64,000 nt of DNA from Podarcis raffonei (lineage: Eukaryota > Chordata > Lepidosauria > Squamata > Lacertidae): NCBI RefSeq assembly GCF_027172205.1, contig NC_070604.1:64807023-64871022 (forward strand), in the 5' to 3' direction. Each line of letters starts with the position of its first letter. The stretch's first letter is position 1. A program made the translations under genes and the position numbers. The notes beneath the pieces are model-generated. The model made no database searches, was not told the origin of the DNA, and saw only the letters and a program-made list of their open reading frames with translations. This document shows positions 1-10,445 of this stretch, piece by piece.

Positions 1-867
1 GCATCCTAACTGCTTAGCCAAACACTCAGCGGCCATCCTTTTAAAGCTGGAGAACACATTAGTTTCCCATGAAGAGGCCATGGAAAATAGCCACCCTGCA
101 GTGACTCATCCCCCTTCCTGTTACAACATGTTTAAGGAAGGTCTAAAGTTACAAAATGGAGCCATCAGACCAGGAAGCCCTCTTTACATGTAACAAGAGC
201 ACATAGAATAGGGGAGTACGATTACACTCTCTGCCATCCTTGCTGCCACTGTTTATGTGTGTTCGGCATAAATTCTGAAAGAACCTGGTCCTATACAGTC
301 TGTGTGATTGCAGTCTCTGTCTGTGCAAGACGGGGCGGGGGGGGGGGACAAGGGCCATGATCCCACACTGAGATAGACCAGCATTTGTTCACAGAAAGCT
401 TGTTTCAGTGGCAGAGCTTCATGTTCCGGCACCAGGAGGCGGAGAGCAGGAGGGGGCGTGGCTGGCATGTATCCCGGGGGCGTGGCACATTGCCAGCAGG
501 GGCATGGTGCCCAGCACGGGCAGGGGGACAGCCGCGATGGCACCCCACAGGGATCGCGCTGCCAGGGGTGGTGCACTCCCCCCACACTCCTCTTCCTCCA
601 CCAGTGAGTTCTTTTAGAAGTTATACTGAATGCACATGAGGGCAGAGGAAAGACAGTGAAACTAATCCTACCGCACCCATTTTTTGATCTCCATCATAAT
701 GTGCACAAAGTGTTGTTGGCTCCACACATCTTGCCTGATGTTTACAGCAGAACCTTTTGCTCCCATCCAGACCTCCAAGGACTGACCATCTGTCCCCTCC
801 TGTGCAGACAATCCTTAGTTACAGCTGGGGAGCTAGGCATATACAGATATTCCTGCGCAGCAAGCTC

Positions 868-1037
868 CATCCACACTATATATTTAAAGCAGTATTATAC
901 CACTTTCAAAAGTTGTGGCTTCCCACAAAGAACCCTGGGAACTGTAATTTATTAAGGGTGCTGAGAGCTGCAGATCTTTCACATTGCTCCCATTCCCAGG
1001 GTGGTTTAACTATCAGTCCCTCTTTCCAGGGAACATA
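868..1037. repeat. Foldback MITE fragment
   Basis: This stretch resembles a common squamate foldback repeat whose arms read roughly 'ccctgggaactgta' and 'agtccctctttccaggga'. Related fragments lie at 1,757-1,832 and 57,186-57,360 in this window, with the same order of blocks: a 'tttaaagca' segment, 'gggaactgt', then 'aagggtgctgagag' and 'atcagtccctctt'. It is incomplete and I did not find a target duplication. No coding sequence is seen in 1-867. Confidence 0.45.
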
Positions 1038-1136
1038 ATTTGGTAAAATGAAGAAAATTGCATTATGCTGCAGGAAATGCAGGGGCATGCATAAAACTTG
1101 GTAAATGCTGACAAATGTTATGAATGTCTTTAAAAA

Positions 1137-1360
1137 AATGAGAAGAGAAGACTCCCTGGAAAAGATCCTGATGTTGGGAAAGATTGAGGGCACAAGGAGA
1201 AGGGGATGACAGAGGACGAGATGTTGGACAGTGTTCTCAAAGCTACTAACTTGAGTTTGACCAAACTGCGGGAGGCAGTGGAAGACAGGAGTGCCTGGCA
1301 TGCTCTGGTCCATGGGGTCACGAAGAATCAGACACGACTAAACAACTAAACAACAACACA
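1137..1360 (+). repeat. BovB LINE 3' end
   Basis: The stretch matches the 3' end of BovB (RTE clade) as I know it from squamates: 'gactccctggaaaagatcct', then 'ggacagtgttctcaaagc', then 'gtccatggggtcacgaag' and a terminal 'gacacgactaaacaactaa' with a short CAA-type tail. It is 5' truncated, as most BovB copies are, and carries only the last part of the reverse transcriptase ORF and the 3' UTR. It is an old copy with no usable reading frame. BovB is a strong pointer to a squamate (or ruminant) genome. Confidence 0.8.
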
Positions 1361-1417
1361 AACTAATACTTTATTGCAAACCTCCTACTGTGAAATTATT
1401 ATTAAAGTCAGGAATAT

Positions 1418-1700
1418 GAGAGCCAGTGTGGTGTAGTGGTTAAGAGTGGTAGTCTCGTAATCTGGGGAACCGGGTTCGCGTCTCCGCTCCTCCACATGCA
1501 GCTGCTGGGTGACCTTGGGCTAGTCACACTTCTCTGAAGTCTCTCAGCCCCACTCACCTCACAGAGTGTTTGTTGTGGGGGAGGAAGGGAAAGGAGAATG
1601 TTAGCCACATTGAGACTCCTTCGGGTAGTGATAAAGCGGGATATCAAATCCAAACTACTACTCCTACTCCTCCTACTCCTACTCCTCCTCCTTCTTCTTC
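1418..1700 (+). repeat. Sauria-type tRNA SINE with CTC/CTT tail
   Basis: The head 'gccagtgtggtgtagtggtt' is a tRNA-like A-box region and 'ccgggttcgcgtctccgc' is a B-box. They are followed by the diagnostic body 'gggtgaccttgggctagtca' and 'cctcacagagtgtttgttgt', and by a 'gggatatcaaatccaaact' end running into a (CTACTC)n/(CTT)n microsatellite. This is the structure of Sauria/ACA SINEs, a lizard-snake family. It is non-coding and looks moderately old. Confidence 0.8.
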
Positions 1701-1756
1701 TTTACAAACTAGGCTTGTGACACACTGAATATCCCTTCTATAACTTAGACCTCATA

Positions 1757-1832
1757 TACAGTATACATTTAAAGCATATCATTACTGCTGTGCCTTCCCC
1801 CACAGAATGCTGGGAACTGTTGTTTGACCCTG
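1757..1832. repeat. Foldback MITE fragment, short
   Basis: The order of blocks 'acatttaaagca', 'cccacagaatgctgggaact' and 'gttgtttgacc' repeats the family seen at 868-1,037. Only one arm is present. Confidence 0.35.
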
Positions 1833-2025
1833 TTGATTGGCCCATCTGCCTGAGCTACATACAAGCTTTGTACATGTGACATGCATTCAGGTTTGCTTAT
1901 GCTTGACCTTGGTGCAGTATAGCTTGAGGTCAGCAACAAGGCCTGTGTACATCATCTCACATGTTTACACAGGACAAATTGCCTGTGCATTTTGTAGAGG
2001 GATAGGAACAGGAGTTGCTTTATAT

Positions 2026-2185
2026 CAAGCCCGCCCAATGATCCATCTAGTTCACTGTTGTCTACCACAGACAAGCAGCATCCCTCCAGGATTTCCGTCC
2101 CCATCTCTATCTGGAGAAGTCAGGGGTTGAACTTGAGAACCTTGACATGAAAAACATGTGCTCTGCCATGGAATTAGGTCTCTTC
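2026..2185 (-). repeat. tRNA-derived SINE, diverged
   Basis: On the minus strand this reads as a tRNA-headed SINE. Its plus-strand landmarks are 'gatccatctagttcactgtt', 'ttgaacttgagaacctt' and 'gtgctctgccatgg', the reverse complement of a B-box and A-box region. Better copies of the same family are at 27,990-28,155 and 52,677-52,862. Confidence 0.55.
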
Positions 2186-2586
2186 TCCACAATCTTGTTC
2201 TAGTGCCGTCTTGAGCAATATTTCTGCTTCAAATATCCAAGTAATATCTGCTCAGCGCTCTCCCACGTTTCTCCCCTAATCATAACAGATTTACTTTCTA
2301 GTAGGATGTTCAAATTCAAATTGCTTTTTCACAATTGAAATTATTTCAAATACATTAGGGCTGTGCCGAGATTTCATCTTGAATCTTAATGAGCCCCCTT
2401 ACCTGTGTCTTCAGTAATCCTCCCAATACAGGACTTTTATTCTACTGAGGCTTGTAGGAAGTCAAAATATTAATGGAAAGTTGTTCTGAGATTCAATAAG
2501 ATCAGCTGGAGCATATTTAAAGAGCCCAGAAGCTAGTTATCTCATTTTATTGAAATTACATTTTAAACAATGTTTTTGATCTAAAT

Positions 2587-2669
2587 CAGGGTTTCCCAAA
2601 CTTGGGTCTCCAGCTGTTTTTGGACTACAGCTCTCATCATCCCTGACCACGGGTCCTGCTAGCTAGGGA
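2587..2669. repeat. Half of a palindromic hAT MITE
   Basis: The sequence begins 'cagggtttcccaaacttggg', continues through 'ctccagctgtttttggacta' and stops at 'gctagctaggga', the centre of the palindrome seen intact at 6,866-7,001. The second arm is missing. Confidence 0.6.
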
Positions 2670-4687
2670 CTCCCCTCCCCCCAGCACCCTCTCGGCCTCC
2701 TCCTCCTCCAGACCCTCTTCCTTTCCTTCCCTCTCCCTGCTGCTGGGATCCCTCTCCCATTCTCTCCCTTTCTCTGCTTCCCAGACTCCCTCTCCCTCTG
2801 AGGCTTCCTTGGCACCTTCAGGCAGCTCAGTTTGGAGCGAGGGGAAGGAAGATGCAGGGAAGTCTATCCTTGGAAAAGCAGTGCCAGGGCTGTGGGAGCA
2901 CCCAAGAGCCCTTATGCTACCTTCTCAAAGTCAGGCAGGCTTTGGGAAGGTGGCAGGGTCCACCACCCCCCACCCCCCAAAAAATGCTCAACAACTCTGT
3001 CTGGATTTTCAGTTTTGGATATATGGCAACCCTAGGTTTAGTGCTGCAAGTGATAGTTGAGACTGTTCTACCCACACGGTTCCTGTGGTGATAATAAGAG
3101 CAAAACTGTTCCATTAGTGAGTACGTGAAGCTGGGGGTGGAGTCTATAACACCACAGAGACCATTTTGAACCCTGCTGTGATAAACATTGCATTTTTAGT
3201 AACATTTGTTTGTTCCACACTTAGTCATCCATATAGGAGCAAAACTGGATCCTACTAGTGATTTACCCGGTTTTGGGGACTTCTTTTGTTTTATTTTTTC
3301 ACAGTTAATTTGAGCAAATTTCCTTCTTCTTTTTTAAGACTTACAGACATTAGCGTTAGCAAACAAGTTAAAAGGAAAGTATGTAATCAAATTACTTTGC
3401 TAATCTGTGTGATTCTCATCACTTGGTTTGGCTTCTGCCACAAAATGAATGACAAACAGAAGAGCATCAGCTGTTGCCTTGTTAATTAAAAGAGCATCGT
3501 TGTAAAAGCTATTTTAAAATATGTTAGACTAAAGCGAGCTTATATTACCAAATGTAGAAAACCTCATGAATCTAATGTAATGTGAAGTGATTAACCATGC
3601 TATGTAGGAAGATTTGTTTGGTTGCTGCTGTGAGACTAGGGTCCCAATCCGTAAATCCTCATAGGCAACAGAAGGTTGTACATGGGGTCCTGGTCATAAA
3701 GTATCTCCACTCCAACCACACAGGCAACACTTGGTACATTGTGCCGTCAATTTATTCAATGTATATTCAGCTCAGGATGGGCAAATTGACAATTTCAGCT
3801 TCCATTGGTTTATCGTTTATCCAATCTTAAATTCAGTTCTCCACTTTTCCATTTCAGTTTGTGAATATTTTTTTTAAGTCCTCATGAAAATTCAACAGCA
3901 TTTTACTGTGAATTTCTCCTAATAGACACATTTTGGTAAATCAATTTTCTCTAATGCATTTTCTCTATTATATTCACTAATATATGAATTTATATGCACA
4001 CTTTGTCCTAGTTATATGCATTCATGTACACAGTACTTGGTTGAAGAAATGATTTGCAAAATTCAATGAAGAAGTGAGTTTCAAAGGATGGCTGGGTATT
4101 CTTTCAACTTAGGGAGGTTCACCTCAAATTGTGAACTGAATTGCATTTCTTCCCCATCCCTATATTCTGCTGAAGCTACTGCTAAATGTAGCTCTAACCC
4201 TGGAGAGTTTTCACTCAGGAAACTGCAGTAGCCCAGTGCAGGACCATTTACCAGTAGTTTGTTTCTTTTTTCCTTTGTACTTGAAAAAGTGCAGATAGTA
4301 ACTGCTTCTGTTTTCCTGACAGATGGAGTACAGTAGCATTCTCCTCCTTATTCTCTCATTAAATTCAAGGGAATAAAAGATAGCCATTTCCTCTCAGCCT
4401 TGGTACAAGCAAAGACCAACATGTTCATTTCGTGTCATCATTGATATATTTTAGGCTTCTATTAAAATCCATCTTTTTCATTCATGCTTTACTTTTAATT
4501 GTCTTCAAGATCACCCCCTTTTAGGTTTCAGAGCAGTTTTTACTGGGTTCAGTCCAGACTTTCAATGAGCAGAACTCTATTCATGGGAAAGAGGGACAGC
4601 TATTTTTTTTCCTATTCCTCCTTCCCCTTCCTCATATGTTCCCTGACAATTTGTTATGGAAGGTTGGGGGACAAGGGAACGGAGAAT
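2670..4687. other. Intergenic, no gene recognised
   Basis: A pyrimidine-rich patch (about 2,670-2,800) is followed by AT-rich single-copy-looking DNA. The phrase 'ggatatatggcaaccctagg' near 3,015 recurs in diverged form near 22,030 and is probably an old interspersed repeat. Short open frames here show no family resemblance. Confidence 0.4.
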
Positions 4688-4702
4688 GAAAACTGTCTTT
4701 CT
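4688..4702. repeat. Target-site duplication of the composite L1 (left copy)
   Basis: The 15 bases 'gaaaactgtctttct' here are repeated exactly at 7,864-7,878. They bracket 3,161 bases of L1-derived sequence. One pair of duplications around the whole composite argues that it arrived in one target-primed insertion. Confidence 0.9.
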
Positions 4703-5246
4703 TTTCTTTTTTAAATAATATTTATTACTTTTAGACCTTACAAAAAAGAAAAAAGGGGAAAAAAGAGAAAAGAAAAAAGAAAGAAAAAACAATACAATAC
4801 AATATATAAACAATACACAACACAACATTAATAAAATAATCTAAACAAAACAAAGCAAAAACAATTTAAAACACACATTATACCATTTCAATATCGTATC
4901 TTACATTCCCTTGTTTCAACGACTTCCTCTCACCTCCCTTTTTGTATTCCACTTCTATTAGATGTTTCAGCAATTCCTTTCCATCTTCCTTTATTTTCTG
5001 TCATAATATTTGTCTTAACATATTTTAACCTTATTTTCCCTTTAATACTCCAATGATCTATCTGTACTTAATTCCTTCTAACATTTCTACTAAAGCCGTG
5101 TAACTTCATTCCAACATTTTTCTAACACTCATTACTTTTACAATATTTCTATAAATAGTCTTTAAACTTTTTCCAACCTTCTTCCACCATCTCTTCTCCC
5201 TGGTCTCGGATTCTGCCAATCGTTTCCACCAATTCCATATAGTCCA

Positions 5247-5979
5247 TCAACCTGGTAATCTTCTGTCCGAGGCTCTTAACTCTTTTCCAAGTCCCTTCTG
5301 CAAGTCTTCTTCATATTTATGCATGCACTTTACTTTGTCTTCTGTTGATCTTATTCTTATTTTCCTTCCTTTGATGCTGAAGAGTAGATCTCGGGGAAAC
5401 TCCCACCTAGCGATGTTTTTATTCCTTCTCGACAGGGCAACCAAATCTCCATAGTTAAAACTAAGATCCAAAAGATATTTCAGGACGTGTTTCAGGATTC
5501 CTCCAAATCTGAAGGCCCCCACGACTCCAATCTCCTCCTGATCCAAGTCCAGGTCCCAAAAATCAGCAAATCCCTGCGTGGGGGGATCTATCAAACTTTC
5601 CTTCTCCATTCCAAGCAGGGCTCCAATCCTCAAAATCTGACTTTCACTAAATTCAATCATGGAAGGCATCAACTTATTGTCATCAAATTGCATCTGTAAG
5701 GCCGGGGCTCTCTCCCTCTCCACTTGTGTTACTTTAGGTTCAACAGCAACGACTTTCTCCCTAGCCTTCTCCACAGTTTGCCATGTCAAAGTAGATTCCT
5801 GTATCAATTCCTGAATAGTTTCTGTATTGATGTTCACTTTTTGTCCCAAATTGTTCACTCTTTGTCCCAATTTTGGTAGTTGTCACGTCCATCTTCTTGT
5901 GGAGCTGTTCCAGTGAGTCATTTATCTTACATAATGCAGCCACTAAGGCTTCTTCTGTCGACATTCTTAACCGATTCAA
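5247..5979 (-). pseudogene. L1 ORF1 remnant joined to the ORF2 tail
   Basis: From 5,979 the minus strand encodes 'MSTEEALVAALCKINDSLEQ', a start followed by heptad-rich coiled-coil sequence. A frameshift near 5,875 moves the reading to the frame open from 5,870 to 5,247 (207 codons), which carries more coiled coil and then a segment with 'WEFPRDLLFSIKGRKIRIR', like the basic C-terminal region of L1 ORF1 proteins. ORF1 binds RNA as a trimer in the L1 particle. The frame closes just where the sequence jumps into the ORF2 tail, where 'DYMELVETIGRIRDQGEEM' is readable in another frame. An L1 that keeps ORF1 but has lost ORF2 resembles the HAL1 ('half-L1') elements of mammals. Origin by internal deletion is inferred. 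Confidence 0.7.
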
Positions 5980-6865
5980 GGTCAGTCCCAGATTCTCACA
6001 GCTTTTTATCTTGCAGCTGGAAATTCCCCCAGCTCAACTCTTGTAACAGTTTCAAAGGCTTCCTCTAGAGGGAAACAGTTTCTATTTGTATCGATCCTTT
6101 TAAACACAGTTCAAACAATAAATTTAGTTTCAATTTTCAGTTACTTTAACTCCTTTTTAAGCGCAGAAGGAGACAATGGAAACAATATATTTCTCTTGTT
6201 TAACTAGCTGTCAGTGAACGTTCTAATCACGGTCGATGAGCATTCTAAAACACGTCCGTCCTGCTGGCAGCCCGTTTCCAGGATCGGAGTGGTGATATTT
6301 AAATTCTGTTCGCTCTCTCCTGCAGGTATATTCAGTCCAAAACTTTCCCCCCTCTTCTCCTGCCACCAAGGGGGGTTTAGTATTTTTTACAGATGGAAAT
6401 TTAGTCCTTTACAATGGGCTTTCCGCGACTTCAGGTTGCATCCTCATTGCTTCAGTCTATTTACAGAAGGGGAAGGTGGACTTCCTGTTTTGGACCTCCC
6501 CCGTTCGACACCAAATTAAGACGTTTAAAAATCCAATTCTCCGCTCTACTCACGGGTAGTTGCTTTAAGATCAAATTGTCCACAGGAAAAAGTCAGCGCT
6601 CTCCGGCAACAGCTATGTGGCTTCTTCTATTTTTTAAAATAATATTTATTAAAAGTTTAAAGATTACAGAAAAAAGAAGAAAGAAAAAATGAAAAGTTAA
6701 ACAAAACAAATCAATACCTTACAATACATAGAGAGAGAAAAAACAAAAAAACAATACAGCCAAACAAAAAGAAAAAGAAAAACAATTAAAAGCACATCCA
6801 ATATTTCCATATCTTTGTCTTTGTTTCATCAACCTCCTCACACCTCCCTTTTTTGTATTCTAATT

Positions 6866-7001
6866 CAGTGTTCCCCAACCTTGGGCCTCCAGCTGTTTTT
6901 GGACTACAACTCCCATCATCCCTCGCTAGCAAGACCAGTGGTCAAGGATGATGGGAATTGTAGTCTAAAAACAGCTGGAGGCCCAAGGTTGGGGAACACT
7001 G
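6866..7001. mobile_element. Palindromic hAT MITE, 136 bp
   Basis: The element starts 'cagtgttccccaacc' and ends 'ggttggggaacactg'. Its two ~60-bp arms are almost perfect inverted repeats around a short centre. The 8 bases 'ttctaatt' flank it exactly on both sides (6,858-6,865 and 7,002-7,009). A CAG...CTG end and an 8-bp duplication are hAT features. It has no coding capacity and must have been moved by a hAT transposase encoded elsewhere. It sits inside the L1 composite, so it is younger than that insertion. Confidence 0.92.
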
Positions 7002-7227
7002 TTCTAATTCAATTAGCTATTTCAGCAAATCCTTTCCATCTTTCTCAAGTTTTGTTCTATACTTTATCTTAACACAATCTAACCTTAATTTTTCCACTTT
7101 GGCCCATTAACAATCTATTTTTACTTAATTCTTTATAACATTTCTGCTAAAGCCATATAGCTTCATTCCAGCATCCTTCTAACATTCATTAATTTTACAG
7201 TATTTCTGTAAATAAACTTTAAATTTT

Positions 7228-7441
7228 TTCCAATCTTCTTCCACCGACTCTTCTCCCTGGTCTCAGATTCTGCCAGTCATTTCCGCCAGTTCCATGTAGT
7301 CCATCAACTTCATCTGCCATTCTTCCCAGGTGGGTAGATTTTGTGTCTTCCAATGCTTTGCGATAAGTATTCTTGCTGCTGTTGTAGCATACAAAAAGAA
7401 AATTCTATCCTTCTTTGGCACCAATTGGCCGACCATGCCTA
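7228..7441 (-). pseudogene. L1 ORF2 C-terminal fragment
   Basis: The minus strand reads 'VGQLVPKKDRIFFLYATTAA', then 'RILIAKHWKTQNLPTWEEWQ', then 'MKLMDYMELAEM' before a stop. This is the extreme C-terminus of squamate L1 ORF2, and the plus-strand fragment at 32,011-32,306 carries the same segment. It abuts the 5' UTR at about 7,441, so nearly all of ORF1 and ORF2 is missing from this unit. Confidence 0.75.
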
Positions 7442-8274
7442 TTTACAGAAGGGGAAGGTGGACTTCCTGTTTTGGACCTCCCCCGTTCGACACCAAATTA
7501 AGACGTTTAAAAATCCAATTCTCCGCTCTACTCACGGGTAGTTGCTTTAAGATCAAATTGTCCACAGGAAAAGTCAGCGCTCTCCGGCAACAGCTATGCG
7601 GCTTCGCTCCGTGGAAGAAGCAGTCAATTCGAAGCACCGCGCTGCTCACCCCACGTCGCTCCGGATCCCCGAAATCGGGTTTCCCTGCGAGTAGGGGAGG
7701 CGCAAAAGGTGCCAGTCGAATCCCACGTTCACAGGCTTCACCCGCCTGTGATTTTTAGTGGGTCTCCGCCTTCGCCGTGGCGGCCAGACCCGAATTTCCA
7801 CGAAGCAAATTCCTCCCGATCAGAGGAATTCAGCCATTACCGGAGGCGCTAACCCGGAAGTCCGAAAACTGTCTTTCTCATCAGGAGCCTCCACTGAGTC
7901 GTATTAATTTCTCTGAACAGAAGAAGCCCTTTTGGAGCAGAAGAGCAAGTCAACAAATATGTGAGATGACCAAATTTGGAAAATGAAAAATAAAATACAA
8001 ATCATTAGCAACCTTTTATAAACTATTATTGTTGAAGGATGAAGCCAGAGCACATTAGTAAAATGGGCACAAAAAGAGGAAGAAATATTTCTAGAAGGAA
8101 TATGATAAGTCTTTGGAATAAAAATGACAAGTTCTTTATAAATATAGCAATCAGAGAGAACTGGTATAAGGCCATTGCCAGGGTGGTGTGTATATATAAC
8201 AGCAGTTCCAATACACAGAATAAATAAGAATTAAAGCAAAAGATCTGTATCTTTCCTGATATGAATGCTCTACA

Positions 8275-8395
8275 GCTGTGGTCCCCAATATGGCACCCAA
8301 GGGCCCTATGGCACCCTTGGACACACCCATTTGGACTTGTCAAGGTCTCCTGCTCCTCAAATGTTCTATTTTTTTATTTTTAAGGGGAATTTTTG
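8275..8395. repeat. Possible hAT-type DNA transposon fragment
   Basis: The phrase 'gtggtccccaatatggcacc' followed by 'ccctatggcacccttgg' resembles the left end of a hAT-type non-autonomous element common in reptiles. The right end and target duplication were not found. Confidence 0.35.
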
Positions 8396-8489
8396 GCTAC
8401 TTCTTGGTTGGAGGAAATTCCTGTTTGAGGGGAGGGTGGTGATGGCCTCCTCTTTTTTTTGTCTGTGTTTTATTTGGTTGGGAAGCGTA

Positions 8490-8785
8490 GAAGCCAAATT
8501 GCAATGGGTCTAATCTCCAGGAGTACCTGCACCTGGCTGACCACCATCGTCTCCATCACCTCGTCCAGAAAGAGAATGATAAAAGCTGGGTAATAGTTTT
8601 CTAAAACATCTGGATCCAGGAAGGACTTTTTTCAAGGCCTTGGGCACTCTCTGGGCCAGTCCAGTCAACCCTTTCCTACTATAGGCCAGGATCTGGAAGG
8701 CACTCAGTTGACCTCACCACAGCAAGCATCGTGCCCATGTCCTCAGACCGCAACACTGAAACTGATCCCACATCAGTACCCATTA
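8490..8785 (-). repeat. L2-like LINE fragment
   Basis: Plus-strand landmarks such as 'ggatccaggaaggac', 'tcaaggccttgggca', 'ggcactcagttgacctcacc' and 'actgaaactgatccca' match the antisense of L2-clade reverse transcriptase sequence abundant in lizards. It is a truncated, diverged copy. Confidence 0.55.
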
Positions 8786-9359
8786 TTCATACCCTCTGAG
8801 CATTTTCATTCACCTCCCCAACCTACTTTCAGTAACCCATTAAATTAAAATAACTGTAGCTTATTATTTATTGTAGCATTAGAAATAATGATAAGCAAAT
8901 TGCAGTCACAAGCCTTTTATATCCCTTGCCTTCTCCGAAAAGATAATCCAAAGAACCTGGAACAACTCAAAGCATGACCAAAAGCTGTTTTGACAGAAAA
9001 TTAATTTATCTCAATCGCATTCTGCTAGGCTGAGTATTTTGTTCTTAGTTAAATCATCAGTGACAGAAGACTGAGTTTTGTTTATGAGTTGCCAGAACTC
9101 ATAAAACTCTATATTCCTTTATTCAGCCATTGTCTAAAAGACAACAGAAAGATAAGGGAAATATGATTTATAGCATAGATTCAATTATGAATCCGGCTCC
9201 ATTTCACTAGCACTTGCTTGATTCCGTGAGTTGATTGCTTTGCTCAAATGGAATTTTTCATAACAATTAGGGTTTCTTGAGAAGACATCCTAGACTAAGA
9301 TGTAAAATATAAACTACTCATGTGTATAACCTGCTAGCAGAGGATTATTTCATTTGATT

Positions 9360-9730
9360 TCATTTTTTAAAAATAAGTTTTTTGTGCATTATATGATTTA
9401 GAAAATGCTTGAAACTGTTGTGATCTCAGAAATTGTGTGTATAATGGAACAGGAGAACTAGCTGCATCAGCTTGGGCTGCTCTTGTGAATCTGTTAGCTG
9501 CTAATGATTCTGTTAGCATAATTATACAATGAAGAGAGGCTGCAAATGCATCATGCAAATAAAAATACAGTAATGTGTAAAGATGACAGTTACTTGGCGT
9601 TCTAATTAAATTTCCCTCTTGGCCTTCCTGTAATAATTTCCTGTCATTTGATGGCCCATTAAGAGGCATGGATACAGTAAGCAAAGCTATGCACCCTTGT
9701 CAGTCTAATCACTTTCTATGCAACCTGCCT
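9360..9730. promoter_or_regulatory. Candidate conserved non-coding element
   Basis: This repeat-free, AT-rich stretch has clustered homeobox- and POU-like motifs: 'catgcaaat' (octamer-like, next to 'ctgcaaatgcat'), two 'taatt' cores and 'taataattt'. No reading frame has family resemblance. The flank beyond NMBR is gene-poor in vertebrates I know and rich in enhancers, so an enhancer is a reasonable but unproven guess. Confidence 0.25.
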
Positions 9731-10291
9731 TTTCTGATGGAATTATTCTGAAAAGATGTACTCTGAATCCTATTTAGACATGTTGTGCTGCACATACTGA
9801 GCCAAAACCTCCCACTGACATCCCAGCACTTTTGTCTAAAGCTCTAACAGCAATCACACTGACCCTTTGATCTTTCAAACAATTTTTCAACTCACCCAAA
9901 ATCAATTCTGTTGGCATAAATGTGAAGGTCGTTTCTACTCTTTCATATTTTATGGGATCTTGCATTATATAACATGTAGTTTTTGTGCCTCAGTGATAAG
10001 AATTGGATCTGCATTTGATCTTCGTGCAGGCAGGCTACCTCCTACTGTTTCATTGAAAGGATGTTATCAGAGAAGTAGTATTCTGTGCTTTTTTAAAAAA
10101 AATAGCCTGTGGTGTTTGAACACTTCCCAATGTTGTTCCACAGTGGGCTAGGGAACCTCTGGCCTGTGTCAAATGTGGACTTTCAAATCTGACTCTCAGG
10201 CCTTTCCTCAGACCACACCCTCTGCATCCTCATTGAATGTGGGAATGTGTCTTTGAGCTTGTCTGTGTGAATGACAAAAGAGGGTAATGGA

Positions 10292-10445
10292 TACAGATAG
10301 GTAGCCGTGTTGGTCTGCCATAGTCAAAACAAAAAAAAAATTTTTTCTTCCTTCCAGTAGCACCTTAAAGACCATCTGAAGAAGTGTGCATGCACACGAA
10401 AGCTCATACCAAGAACTAACTTAGTTGGTCTTTAAGGTGCTACTG
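10292..10445 (+). mobile_element. Foldback retroposed repeat with a hammerhead-like motif
   Basis: The 154-bp element begins 'tacagataggtagccgtgtt' and ends 'aaggtgctactg', with an A-rich stretch near 10,330. It is flanked by an exact 12-bp duplication 'gagggtaatgga' (10,280-10,291 and 10,446-10,457). 'tccagtagcaccttaaagac' near 10,353 is the reverse complement of the right end, so the copy folds back on itself. Between the arms lie 'ctgaaga' (10,376), a palindromic 'gtgtgcatgcacac' and 'gaaa' (10,398), in the order of a hammerhead ribozyme core, though with one extra A before stem II. A 12-bp duplication suggests target-primed retroposition rather than a cut-and-paste transposon. Penelope-like elements are known to carry hammerheads, but the family assignment is only a suggestion. 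Confidence 0.65.

Larger units (their letters stand above)
4703..7863 (-). mobile_element. Composite L1: two internally deleted units in tandem
   Basis: Read on the minus strand, the element has this order: L1 5' UTR (7,863 to about 7,441); a jump into the last part of ORF2 and a 3' UTR ending near 6,629 with an AATAAA-like AT-rich end; a second 5' UTR starting near 6,625; an ORF1 part (5,979-5,247); a second jump into the last ~37 codons of ORF2; a second 3' UTR; and a T-rich (poly-A) end at 4,703. The two 5' UTRs match almost perfectly over about 190 bases (6,461-6,623 against 7,439-7,605). A 15-bp duplication flanks the whole. Neither unit encodes an endonuclease or reverse transcriptase core, so both are non-autonomous. 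A hAT MITE inserted later at 6,866-7,001. Confidence 0.85.
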
